Assembly: GCA_022013615.1 (NCBI GenBank)
Contig: JAKLQB010000562.1
Coordinates: 1 to 11,312, forward strand
Direction: 5' to 3'
Source of the DNA: Desulfobacterales bacterium
GTDB taxonomy: Bacteria > Desulfobacterota > DSM-4660 > Desulfatiglandales > Desulfatiglandaceae
DNA length: 11,312 bases
The notes below the pieces were generated by a model, which worked only from the letters and a program-made list of their open reading frames with translations, was not told the DNA's origin and ran no database searches. This document shows positions 5,075 through 11,312 of the stretch, one piece after another (the stretch's first letter is position 1; the number at the start of each line of letters is the position of its first letter). The translations under genes were made by a program, and so were the position numbers.

Positions 5075-7236
5075 AAGTTTCCCCTCCCTTTGCTTTCTTC
5101 CGGGCTTATCTTGCAAAGAAGCGTTCTCACATGGGTCGCCCCCATGGCCGGATCACAATCCTCATAGGCATTGCTTGTCAGGATATTGATGTTTGATTCA
5201 TCCCATCCGTGCCCGGGGTCCTTGTTTTCCGGGAACCACCAGGCATGTTCCGCGGAAACGATTCTCGGGTCCATCCCTGCAAAAAGCCTGGCCCGCTGTC
5301 GAACCTTGCCCCTCGGGGACTCGATGATCACCCAGTCTCCTTCCCTGATCCCTTCCTTCTCCGCGGTCTCAGGATGGATCTCCACTACCGGATCCTTGTG
5401 AAGCTCTCTGAGCCAGGGGACCTGACGGTTCTCCGTGTGGAAAAACCCGGGCTGTCTCCTGCCGGTAATAAGGATATAGGGATATTCCTTATAAATTTTC
5501 GGGTTGCTGTTGGGGCCTTCCGGCGGTTCCCGGAATTGTGGCAGGGGATCATATCCCCATTTTTCGAGCAGGGTGGAATAGAGTTCAAATTTCCCGGTGG
5601 GGGTGGAGAAACCTTTTTCCCTGTACTTCCGGTAGTTCACATCCCCCCTGATATAGTCCATCTTCTCGAAGTCCTTCCAGGTGATCCCCATGGGTTCAAG
5701 GATATGATCAAGGCCGCCTTCGAATGTATCCCACCAGTGTTCGCCCTGGCCGACCCTATGGGCCAGGTCGTTAAGCATCTCATGGTCAGACCGGCATTCA
5801 CCGATCTGGACGACCTTCCGCCGGGGCAGGATATACCCATGACGCTTCCAAAAATCACCGATATAATCCATCTCGAGCCATGTGGCCGCCGGCAGCACAA
5901 TATCCGCCAGCTCCGCTGTGGGGGTCATAAAAAAATCGGCGACTGCCATGAATTCCACGGCTTGCAGGGCCCGGTACACTTCCCTTGCGTTTCCCCGGGT
6001 CAAGACCGGGTTGGAGCTGATGAAAAAGAGCATTTTAACAGGATAGGGCTCTTCTTCCAAAATGGCGTCCCAGACGCATTTGGGATTGATTATGGCAAAA
6101 TTTCCCGCCAATCGGAAACGATCTCCTCCCAGCCGTTTTTCAGCCTGTTCCTTAGAGAGCATCTTGTGGGCTCCGAACTGACCAACGTTCCTGATTTTCG
6201 GGGAGCTGAAAAGCATCTGTCCGCCCTGAACGTCAATGTTCCCCGTGATGCCTATAAGGGCAAGCAAGGCACGGTTGTTATCCACGCAGTTTACCTGCTG
6301 CTCGATCGCCACCCCCCATTGAATGGCAGCAGGTTTTGTGGTGGCAAAAAGTCTTGCCGCCTCCTGGATTTTCTCCTTGGGCACCCAGGTGATTTCTTCC
6401 ACTTTTTTAAGGGGATATTGATTTACCCGCCGGACAAAGGCATTCCATCCGTGAACGTAGTTTTCCACGAACTCCTTATCATAGAGTTCTTCTTGGACAA
6501 TCACGTTACACATGCCTAATGCCAGGGCCGTGTCGGTCCCCGGTCTCAGGGGAAGCCAGATATCGGCACGTGCCGCAATGCGGGTAACCCTGGGATCCAC
6601 GGCAATCAGCTTTGCCCCGGCATCCAGGGCCGTGGAAAAAGGCTCACCTTTGTAGCAGTCCGGATTGCTGATCACCAGGTTGTTGCCCCAGACCATGATG
6701 CACCTGGGATTGTTTTCATAATCTACGATAGGGTTTGTACCGCAGGTGATGATGGTCGTGGCGATCCTGGGCCCGTAACAAAAATGGCCGGCAGTAAGCG
6801 TATTCGGCGATCCGAGAAGGTTGGCGAACCGGTAGATGACCGCCTCATTTTCTCTTCCCGTACCGTAACCCATCACAATGGATTCGGCGCCGAATGACTC
6901 TTTATAGTTCAGGATCTTCTCGGCAATGGCGTCCAGTGCCTCATCCCAGGATATGCGTTCCCATTTTCCGCTCCCCTTCGATCCGACCCTTCTCACGGGG
7001 TAGGTCAAACGATCGGGGTGATAGACCAGTTGACTGGCCCCAATGCCCTTTGAGCACAGAGTTCCGTGGTTTATAGGACAGTCCGGATCGCCAGCGATCT
7101 TTGCGATCTTGCCGTCTTTGACGTAAACCAGGACTCCGCAGCCGCCGTGACACATACGGCAATGGCTTTTCACAACCGAGTCATAGCCGTACACTTCCAT
7201 TTCCCTTTCTGTATTGGAATGTACGAATGCATCCAT
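5071..7236 (-). CDS. Molybdopterin (Mo/W) oxidoreductase catalytic subunit, acetylene-hydratase-like MopB family
   Basis: The product has 721 residues and belongs to the DMSO reductase superfamily. An N-terminal 4Fe-4S motif uses C26, C29, C33 and C61 (CRMCHGGC ... LCSKG). C153 in AGHFCYGPR is the likely cysteine ligand of molybdenum or tungsten. Conserved cofactor-binding stretches follow, such as VWGNN (182-186), VDPRVTRIAARAD (213-225) and a C-terminal molydopterin-dinucleotide-binding domain from about 585, including LITGRRQPGFFHTENRQVPW. There is no twin-arginine signal peptide, so the enzyme is cytoplasmic, and no membrane anchor gene is nearby. The ATG at 7236 has AGGAGA seven bases upstream. 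Overall it resembles the acetylene-hydratase/thiosulfate-reductase-like branch, but the substrate cannot be deduced; a formate-dehydrogenase- or polysulfide-reductase-type activity is possible. Confidence 0.92.
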   Translation of the reverse strand: MDAFVHSNTEREMEVYGYDSVVKSHCRMCHGGCGVLVYVKDGKIAKIAGDPDCPINHGTLCSKGIGASQLVYHPDRLTYPVRRVGSKGSGKWERISWDEALDAIAEKILNYKESFGAESIVMGYGTGRENEAVIYRFANLLGSPNTLTAGHFCYGPRIATTIITCGTNPIVDYENNPRCIMVWGNNLVISNPDCYKGEPFSTALDAGAKLIAVDPRVTRIAARADIWLPLRPGTDTALALGMCNVIVQEELYDKEFVENYVHGWNAFVRRVNQYPLKKVEEITWVPKEKIQEAARLFATTKPAAIQWGVAIEQQVNCVDNNRALLALIGITGNIDVQGGQMLFSSPKIRNVGQFGAHKMLSKEQAEKRLGGDRFRLAGNFAIINPKCVWDAILEEEPYPVKMLFFISSNPVLTRGNAREVYRALQAVEFMAVADFFMTPTAELADIVLPAATWLEMDYIGDFWKRHGYILPRRKVVQIGECRSDHEMLNDLAHRVGQGEHWWDTFEGGLDHILEPMGITWKDFEKMDYIRGDVNYRKYREKGFSTPTGKFELYSTLLEKWGYDPLPQFREPPEGPNSNPKIYKEYPYILITGRRQPGFFHTENRQVPWLRELHKDPVVEIHPETAEKEGIREGDWVIIESPRGKVRQRARLFAGMDPRIVSAEHAWWFPENKDPGHGWDESNINILTSNAYEDCDPAMGATHVRTLLCKISPEESKGRGNL
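5081..5088 (-). promoter_or_regulatory. Strong ribosome binding site for the ferredoxin subunit, inside the MopB gene
   Basis: GGGAGGGG on the minus strand lies within the last codons of the catalytic-subunit gene, six bases before the overlapping ATG at 5074. It fixes the start of the iron-sulfur subunit and shows that the two genes are coupled. Confidence 0.75.
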
Positions 7237-7253
7237 AGGTTATCTCCTATTCC

Positions 7254-7826
7254 TCAGTAGAACATCCTTCCCGTAATAACCCGCCCCTTATCGTTAAGAA
7301 AAATCCCCTCCATTTCCAGCAAGGCTTGTTTCATTCTGAGACCTCCCTGGTAGCCTCCAAGGGTTCGATCGGAGCGGATAGCCCTGTGACATGGAATCAA
7401 TAATGGGAATGGATTGTTGGCCAAAGCTGTACCAACGGCACGAGCTCCAGACGGCTTGTCAACTTGTTTGGCAATGCGCTGGTAAGTGCTCACATGCCCA
7501 CGAGGGATCCCATGTTCGGCACGTAAGACTTTCTGCTGAAATTCAGAGCAGATATCCAGTCGAGCGATTTCAAGAGAGAAGCTAATATCGTCGCCAGCGA
7601 GGAAAGCTTCAATCTGACTGGCAACTACGTCAATTTCAGTGCAAGAAGATTCTATGGACCTTGGAAAAGCGGCCTTAACCAACTGTGTGGATGAAGCCTC
7701 TGAATTTGAAAGAAGAATCCTGAAAATTTTCGGAAATCCCTCATAGACATACCAGAGTATGGCAACTGGCCCGAAGGTGCTTGAGAAGAAACAGACAGAT
7801 GATTGTTGCGTATATGTCTTCTTCAT
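7254..7826 (-). CDS. ogt: Methylated-DNA--[protein]-cysteine S-methyltransferase (O6-alkylguanine-DNA alkyltransferase)
   Basis: The product has 190 residues. This suicide enzyme moves alkyl groups from O6-alkylguanine in DNA to its own cysteine. The acceptor is C146 in the invariant LIPCHRAI block (143-150). The preceding helix-turn-helix is typical of the family: FQQKVL (96-101), IPRGHVSTYQRIAKQVDKP (107-125) and RAVGTALANNP (129-139), with R129 in the position of the arginine that flips the damaged base. The N-terminal half (1-90) is weakly conserved, as usual in this family, and there is no Ada-type zinc domain. The ATG at 7826 has AGGGG six bases upstream. It ends 17 bases before the MopB gene, whose ribosome site lies in that gap, so both are probably co-transcribed, an unexpected pairing of DNA repair with a redox enzyme. 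Confidence 0.93.
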   Translation of the reverse strand: MKKTYTQQSSVCFFSSTFGPVAILWYVYEGFPKIFRILLSNSEASSTQLVKAAFPRSIESSCTEIDVVASQIEAFLAGDDISFSLEIARLDICSEFQQKVLRAEHGIPRGHVSTYQRIAKQVDKPSGARAVGTALANNPFPLLIPCHRAIRSDRTLGGYQGGLRMKQALLEMEGIFLNDKGRVITGRMFY

Positions 7827-7873
7827 TGCTAACCCCTGTGGGAACCAATTTTCTGCATCCGAACACGAATGTA

Positions 7874-8203
7874 TCAGTACTGATAGTCTGCTCTCACAGG
7901 ACTGAACATATCGAACGCTCTGGCAGGGGTATCACCTGTCCTGGCACCGTGCTCCACACCGCCAGGAATGATGTAAGTATCCCCTGGCTTAAGCCAGCGT
8001 GTTTCCCCGTTGATGGTCATCTCCAACTCACCGGAAATAACAGCACCGGCTTGCTCGTGAGGATGACTATGAGCGGGGACAACAACGTTGGCAGCCAAAT
8101 CGACGATGGATAACAGCATCTTGTTGCCCCAAAAGGTGCGAATGTGCACACCAGGGACGGTTTCTTTCGCTTCCCTGTTTTCTAAATCGCAAAAATATTG
8201 CAC
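7874..8203 (-). CDS. Small cupin-domain protein
   Basis: The product has 109 residues from the preferred GTG at 8203 and is a single-domain cupin (Cupin_2 type). Motif 1 is PAHSHPHEQAGAVISGEL (43-60), with H45, H47 or H49 and E50 as metal ligands. Motif 2 is PGDTYIIPGGVEHGAR (73-88) with H85 as the last ligand. The function could be enzymatic or regulatory through a bound metal; cupins are too diverse to say more. The frame reaches a TTG at 8215, but GGAGG lies five bases before the GTG and within the region the longer form would translate, so GTG is chosen. It ends 47 bases before the alkyltransferase gene and may lead that operon. A MITE-like element lies about 55 bases upstream. Confidence 0.87.
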   Translation of the reverse strand: MQYFCDLENREAKETVPGVHIRTFWGNKMLLSIVDLAANVVVPAHSHPHEQAGAVISGELEMTINGETRWLKPGDTYIIPGGVEHGARTGDTPARAFDMFSPVRADYQY

Positions 8204-8208
8204 CTGTG

Positions 8209-8213
8209 CCTCC
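8209..8213 (-). promoter_or_regulatory. Ribosome binding site deciding the cupin start
   Basis: GGAGG on the minus strand precedes GTG (8203-8201) with a 5-base spacer. It overlaps the candidate TTG at 8215-8213, which makes that upstream start unlikely. Confidence 0.65.
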
Positions 8214-8257
8214 AATATAGAGTTCAGTAATGTGAGACTCCGGCAGCAACCGGGGCG

Positions 8258-8415
8258 CTATGAGGCTGTCCGAGAATGGCTATTTTCCCTCCCGCTAATA
8301 GCGGGACGTCAGGCTCAAATTATAATCCTCGAAATACTTCAATGTATTCCTGCGGTTATAATTTTCGCCTTCCTTGATCTTGGAAAAAATTTCTCATTCT
8401 CAGACAGCCTCCTAG
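8258..8415. repeat. MITE-like inverted-repeat element with nested hairpins
   Basis: Ends 8258-8278 and 8395-8415 are inverted repeats matching at 19 of 21 positions; the shared core is GAGGCTGTC-x-GAGAATG. Inside are a perfect CCCGCT-AAT-AGCGGG hairpin (8291-8305) and an imperfect palindrome of two 21-base arms (8317-8337 and 8344-8364, 16 of 21 paired) around a 6-base loop. The outermost CTAT/CTAG bases could be a 4-bp target duplication of CTAG with one change, but this is weak. The rest of the gap 8204-8580 holds nothing recognisable beyond a short CGCG-CTT-CGCG hairpin near 8463-8473. The element is not coding. Confidence 0.6.
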
Positions 8416-8580
8416 TGAGGAACATGCTTCAGCGTGTCTGTCTCTACCCCCGTTGATAGGCCGCGCTTCGCGCAATCCAGCTAATCACCTTGCTTGTTCA
8501 GCCAATTTTTCTCGTATTCTTGAGGAGTTAAAACATAACGAATGAAGTGGCCTGCCTCTATGGTGCGTCTCAACCTTCCG

Positions 8581-9087
8581 TTATTCAAAATGGAACTGTA
8601 CGGTGATCTTGCATTCTTTCCCGTTAAACTTGAGACAGCGACTGAGATCTGGAGTTCTGGTATATCTGAGCTCCATGGCGTCAAACCATCCCTCGATCCT
8701 CTCAAAGATACCACACTCGTAATCAGGAATGAGTCCTATCTTCTTCATACCTCTATGGGCAAAGCAATCTAAGAACTGAAAAACTTGAGAGTCATTACCA
8801 GGATAATCGATATGAACGGAGACGAAGTCTGGAAAGAAAACCTGTTTTCCTAACTCGAACAATTCCTGGTATTCCTCAATACCTGTAGGGGGCGGTGCTT
8901 CGACCATTTTCATCAAACGGCCGCACTCAATCTGCCCCAACTTTCTGCACACCCGAAGATTCATGGGGCTTGCATCAGCCATCCCAAACTTCGCCGCCAC
9001 CTCCCCATACCAAAGGGCGTCGTGTGTCATCCAGTTTTTGATCAGGATGTCTCTTAGCTGGTCTTTATTTATTTTACCTGATACCAC
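8581..9087 (-). CDS. Conserved hypothetical protein resembling DUF6125 / ATC-hydrolase-like proteins
   Basis: The product has 168 residues. The N-terminal WMTHDALWYGEVAAKFGM (19-36) and the C-terminal block YECGIFERIEGWFDAMEL (123-140), followed by C151 and C159, resemble small anaerobe proteins annotated as DUF6125 or as related to L-2-amino-thiazoline-4-carboxylate hydrolase; this assignment is from memory of motif style and is tentative. C108, C125, C151 and C159 could form a metal or redox site. There is no signal peptide or membrane segment. The start is a GTG at 9087 with AAGG six bases upstream; no better ATG exists before the conserved N-terminal block. The gene stands alone, 345 bases from the zinc-ribbon gene upstream. 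Real gene likely; function unknown. Confidence 0.7.
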   Translation of the reverse strand: MVSGKINKDQLRDILIKNWMTHDALWYGEVAAKFGMADASPMNLRVCRKLGQIECGRLMKMVEAPPPTGIEEYQELFELGKQVFFPDFVSVHIDYPGNDSQVFQFLDCFAHRGMKKIGLIPDYECGIFERIEGWFDAMELRYTRTPDLSRCLKFNGKECKITVQFHFE

Positions 9088-9432
9088 TATAGACCTTATC
9101 TGTGTGCAAAGATTTTCTTAAGGCTTAATTACAGACTGCGATAAAATGTAGAAAAAAGCCATAAAGATCTTGGATAGTGGCCCGAGCACAGCGATTTTGG
9201 CCGGTGTGAGTTTGCAACGTTAATGCTAATTTTGATGTTTAAGAATCATGAGAGTGCTAACAGCGTGTGCATATAATTGCTCATTGTTGTCAATTATTCT
9301 GCTCCCACCTTTTGGCCGGGAGGAAAAAAGGTTCAAAAAAAAGTCCCTAAAGACGGGGCCTTTCTTGACAGAAAATAACCCAATAAAACTGATAGATGAA
9401 AGCGGCAAGTCATTCGGCCCAATACGAGTTCA
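9088..9432. other. Intergenic region without a recognisable gene
   Basis: These 345 bases separate the zinc-ribbon gene from the DUF6125-like gene. They contain the terminator candidate at 9335-9364, two copies of TTTTGGCCGG (9195-9204 and 9310-9319) in direct orientation, and overlapping short hairpin possibilities at 9301-9333 (CTCCC/GGGAG, ACCTTTT/AAAAGGT). A promoter for the downstream gene must lie in 9088-9200 on the minus strand, but I cannot single out convincing boxes. No reading frame here looks like a protein. Confidence 0.5.
9335..9364 (-). terminator. Probable rho-independent terminator of the zinc-ribbon gene
   Basis: On the minus strand an AAAGGCCCC / GGGACTTT stem with one C-A mismatch and one G-T pair closes a 7-base GTCTTTA loop and is followed directly by a run of T (eight T in total, some in the stem). 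It lies about 70 bases after the stop of the zinc-ribbon gene. The stem is imperfect, so the call is moderate. Confidence 0.45.
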
Positions 9433-9738
9433 TCATCGGAATAGCTTACTGAGGAATCCTTTCGTCATTTGCGCATGTCCCTGTGCCAACAGTTCAATCT
9501 CACCATGATCCAACCATATACCTTTGCAATGAGAGCATGTGTCGATCATGACATTCTGGTAGTTCACTTCTTTTAGGTCGGCTCCGCATTTGGGGCACTT
9601 CATCCAGGTAGCCTCCTTACGCTTCTGTTTGGCTTCTCCTTCCCTTTTCTTATCCAAATCGGTGCGCAGTTTTTTTATCTTCTCCTGGTTAAGTTTAAGG
9701 AAATATTCCTCTTCTCTATCGAAAGGTTCAGTAGCCAT
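9433..9738 (-). CDS. Zinc-ribbon (zf-TFIIB type) small protein
   Basis: The product has 101 residues. A highly charged, probably coiled-coil N-terminal segment (8-43, rich in K and E) precedes a zinc ribbon with C48-x2-C51 and C68-x2-C71. The sequence after the second pair, KGIWLDHGEIELL (72-84), is the hallmark of the zf-TFIIB-type family. A short basic tail ends FLSKLFR. The start is supported by GGAGG eight to nine bases before the ATG at 9738. The family is usually annotated only as zinc-binding; the role is unknown. It has its own promoter (9787-9816) and a terminator candidate, so it is probably a monocistronic unit, divergent from the MoaD-like gene. Confidence 0.88.
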   Translation of the reverse strand: MATEPFDREEEYFLKLNQEKIKKLRTDLDKKREGEAKQKRKEATWMKCPKCGADLKEVNYQNVMIDTCSHCKGIWLDHGEIELLAQGHAQMTKGFLSKLFR

Positions 9739-9786
9739 GTCTATATCCTCCGTTTCATTCTTTTGGTAGTTTCTTTTGCACGCCTA

Positions 9787-9816
9787 AATATAAGCAAAGG
9801 GATAAGTAGATGTCAA
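9787..9816 (-). promoter_or_regulatory. Sigma70-type promoter for the zinc-ribbon gene
   Basis: On the minus strand TTGACA (9816-9811) is followed by an 18-base spacer and TATATT (9792-9787), five of six matches to TATAAT. Transcription would begin near 9780, giving a leader of about 40 nucleotides before the ATG at 9738. Confidence 0.65.
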
Positions 9817-9908
9817 CTGCAAATGGGTGAGGGGATTCAGGTCTCAACATTACCCATTTTTGTGATTTTTTTTAATATCTTTTTCAGCCATTCAATGAAC
9901 GTAATCTC

Positions 9909-9937
9909 TTGAAACCCGTTCCCGATTTTGATCTAAT
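9909..9937 (+). promoter_or_regulatory. Sigma70-type promoter for the MoaD-like gene
   Basis: TTGAAA (9909-9914), a 17-base spacer, and TCTAAT (9932-9937) each match five of six consensus positions. The expected start is near 9944, about 50 bases before the ATG at 9995. It diverges from the zinc-ribbon promoter roughly 90 bases away. Confidence 0.55.
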
Positions 9938-9994
9938 GCCTTTGTTTCTGAAATCATAATCCCCACAAAAATCCAAAAGAGATCGAAACCGCGA

Positions 9995-10285
9995 ATGAAG
10001 ATCAAGGTAAAAGGGTATTTTAACTTCAAGAAAGTAATTCGCAATTTGGGCATTTCAGAAATTGAGATGTCAGGTGGCAACCTAAGAGGCTTGTTTGATG
10101 TTTTGTCCGATAGGTTCGGGGAGGAGTTTGCAGATTTGATTTATGATTCAAGAACTAAGACAGTTAGGGGTGATATTCGTATTTTGTTGAACGGCCGGCA
10201 TATCGTCCATCTGCCAAAGGGGCTGGATACTGAATTGAAGGAGGGCGATGAGGTCGCCCTTTTTCCACCGGTCGCAGGAGGGTAG
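9995..10285 (+). CDS. MoaD/ThiS-family ubiquitin-like sulfur carrier protein
   Basis: The product has 96 residues and ends in VALFPPVAGG, the typical C-terminus of MoaD, where the terminal Gly-Gly is adenylated by a MoeB/ThiF-type E1 enzyme and converted to a thiocarboxylate that donates sulfur. The N-terminal strand MKIKVKGYFNF and the ILLNGRHI (73-80) and KEGDEVALFPP segments fit the beta-grasp fold. It is somewhat longer than E. coli MoaD (about 80 residues). No E1, MoaE or other cofactor gene is adjacent, so it may serve molybdopterin or tungstopterin synthesis, or another sulfur-transfer pathway. The ribosome site (AAGAGA) is weak and distant. It is the only plus-strand gene here and converges on the acyl-CoA synthetase gene, with nine bases between their stops. 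Confidence 0.87.
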   Translation: MKIKVKGYFNFKKVIRNLGISEIEMSGGNLRGLFDVLSDRFGEEFADLIYDSRTKTVRGDIRILLNGRHIVHLPKGLDTELKEGDEVALFPPVAGG

Positions 10286-10294
10286 GGCCAACGA

Positions 10295-11312
10295 TCAAAT
10301 CTCTCCCCGTTCCTTCATCTTTTCTATCTCTTCTTCCCTCAAAGCCCGCTTAAATATCTTCTCTGTTACTGTTAGAGGTAAGTCATCTCTAAATTCGATG
10401 GTTTTGGGCACAGCATAAGCGGCCAGGTTTTCTTTACAATAGTCAATGATCCCTTGCTCACTCACCTTTCCCTTGGAATTTTCCCGCAACCGGATGAAGG
10501 CTTTTATTCGTTCACTGCCGGGTCTTTCCGGATCAGGAATGCCGATGGTCACGGCCCCCTCTACCTCCGGATGCCTGAATAAAACCTCATCCACTTCGAT
10601 TGAATAGACCTTCATACCAGATACATTGATCATATCCTTGATTCGATCCACTACATGGAAATAACCATCATCATCCATCTTACCCAGGTCTCCGGTTTTC
10701 AACCACCCTCCGTCTTCGAGTCCTGAGCCCGCATCGGGCCAGTAACCTTTCATCAATTGAGGGCCCTTAACCCAAATCTCGCCCACCTCGCCAAAAGGAA
10801 CCTCTTCTCCCGTAACAGGATCCACGAGTTTCACCTCCGTATCGGGTACAGGCAATCCAACGCCAGGCCTGGTTGAGCTTGCAAAGCGGGTGACTTTCGA
10901 AAACACAGAAATATTAATATGGGTAACCGGGCCGGTTTCAGTCAGGCCATAGCCCTCCGAAATAGGCATCTTTATTTTCTCTTCCAGTTTTCGAGCCACC
11001 TCTGCCGGTAGTGGGGCAGCACCTGACATCACCATCACCGGCATTCGCCGGATTTTAATTTCCGGTTGTGCCAGCTTTAATAGTTGAGTGGGCACCATGA
11101 ATAGCAAAAATGGACGATATTCATTCATCACACTAACAATCAATTCAGTATCCCTCGGAGCCGGAATCAGAAATATCCTGAGTCCCCAATAAATGCTTGA
11201 CTGCATCAGGTAATGTCCCATTGCATGAAAGATGGGAATTGCCAACATGGAAGAGGCACTCCCCCTGTAAGTGGGAATGGGAGACATCATCCAGGGAAGC
11301 CCTTGAAGGATA
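10295..11312 (-). CDS. AMP-forming acyl-CoA synthetase / ligase, C-terminal part (partial)
   Basis: About 338 residues are visible; the frame is open to the right edge, so the start and the phosphate-binding loop lie outside. It activates a carboxylic acid to an acyl-adenylate and then an acyl-CoA. The visible part includes the substrate-pocket region (PIFHAMGHYLMQ), the A5 motif GYGLTETGPV, GEIWVKGPQLMKGYW, the ATP-binding GWLKTGDLG, the hinge motif DRIKDMINVSGMKVYSIEVDE split over A7-A8, and the A10 region LPLTVTEKIFKR with the catalytic lysine. In A10 the usual glycine before that lysine (TGK) is a glutamate (TEK). The substrate is probably a medium- or long-chain fatty acid or an aromatic acid; it cannot be resolved from this part. 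Confidence 0.93.
   Translation of the reverse strand, partial: ILQGLPWMMSPIPTYRGSASSMLAIPIFHAMGHYLMQSSIYWGLRIFLIPAPRDTELIVSVMNEYRPFLLFMVPTQLLKLAQPEIKIRRMPVMVMSGAAPLPAEVARKLEEKIKMPISEGYGLTETGPVTHINISVFSKVTRFASSTRPGVGLPVPDTEVKLVDPVTGEEVPFGEVGEIWVKGPQLMKGYWPDAGSGLEDGGWLKTGDLGKMDDDGYFHVVDRIKDMINVSGMKVYSIEVDEVLFRHPEVEGAVTIGIPDPERPGSERIKAFIRLRENSKGKVSEQGIIDYCKENLAAYAVPKTIEFRDDLPLTVTEKIFKRALREEEIEKMKERGEI

Noticed and set aside
5209..6519. A 436-codon plus-strand open frame opposite the MopB gene
   Set aside because: It lies wholly antisense to a clearly conserved enzyme gene, its product shows no recognisable motif, and there is no ribosome site at its start. It is a by-product of codon bias in the real gene.
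8088..8456. A 122-codon plus-strand open frame across the cupin start and the MITE-like element
   Set aside because: It is antisense to the conserved cupin at one end and consists of inverted-repeat sequence at the other; there is no ribosome site and no recognisable domain.

Overview
The window looks like accessory and metabolic chromosome from an anaerobic, probably sulfate-reducing or syntrophic bacterium, most plausibly Desulfobacterota (former Deltaproteobacteria). This is inference from content: a molybdopterin/tungstopterin oxidoreductase of the acetylene-hydratase-like type with a four-cluster ferredoxin partner, a lone MoaD-type sulfur carrier, an acyl-CoA synthetase, and small G/C-run inverted-repeat elements in the intergenic spaces. 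No rRNA, tRNA, CRISPR array or full-length transposase gene is visible. Nearly all genes lie on the minus strand; only the MoaD-like gene is on the plus strand.

Left part (1-4542). The first 59 bases are the start of a minus-strand gene for an exported protein (signal peptide only), with its own promoter. Next, reading on the minus strand, is a tight three-gene operon: a long RecQ-family helicase with an extra C-terminal half (helix-turn-helix plus a domain resembling the dual-OB module), then two different DUF488 proteins. The operon is visibly more AT-rich than the oxidoreductase genes to its right. Small non-coding inverted-repeat elements lie at both ends of it (223-323 and 4382-4534), and each is bordered by an 8-bp direct repeat that looks like a target-site duplication. 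The RecQ/DUF488/DUF488 set is the best candidate here for a poorly described system, perhaps DNA repair or defence; its function cannot be read from sequence.

Middle part (4610-8203). Four minus-strand genes run in the order cupin, O6-alkylguanine-DNA alkyltransferase, MopB catalytic subunit, 4Fe-4S subunit. The last two overlap by 4 bases (ATGA) and are clearly translationally coupled. They form a soluble cytoplasmic redox or hydratase-like enzyme with no Tat signal and no membrane anchor.

Right part (8204-11312). A third MITE-like element sits upstream of the cupin gene. It is followed by a 168-residue protein resembling the DUF6125/ATC-hydrolase-like group, a small zinc-ribbon protein with a good sigma70-type promoter and a plausible terminator, a divergently transcribed MoaD/ThiS-like protein with its own promoter, and the C-terminal two-thirds of an AMP-forming acyl-CoA synthetase that runs off the right edge.

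Several genes have an open reading frame that extends upstream to an in-frame TTG. In four cases a Shine-Dalgarno sequence points to a downstream start instead (RecQ, the second DUF488 protein, the ferredoxin subunit, the cupin), and the coordinates given here use those starts.
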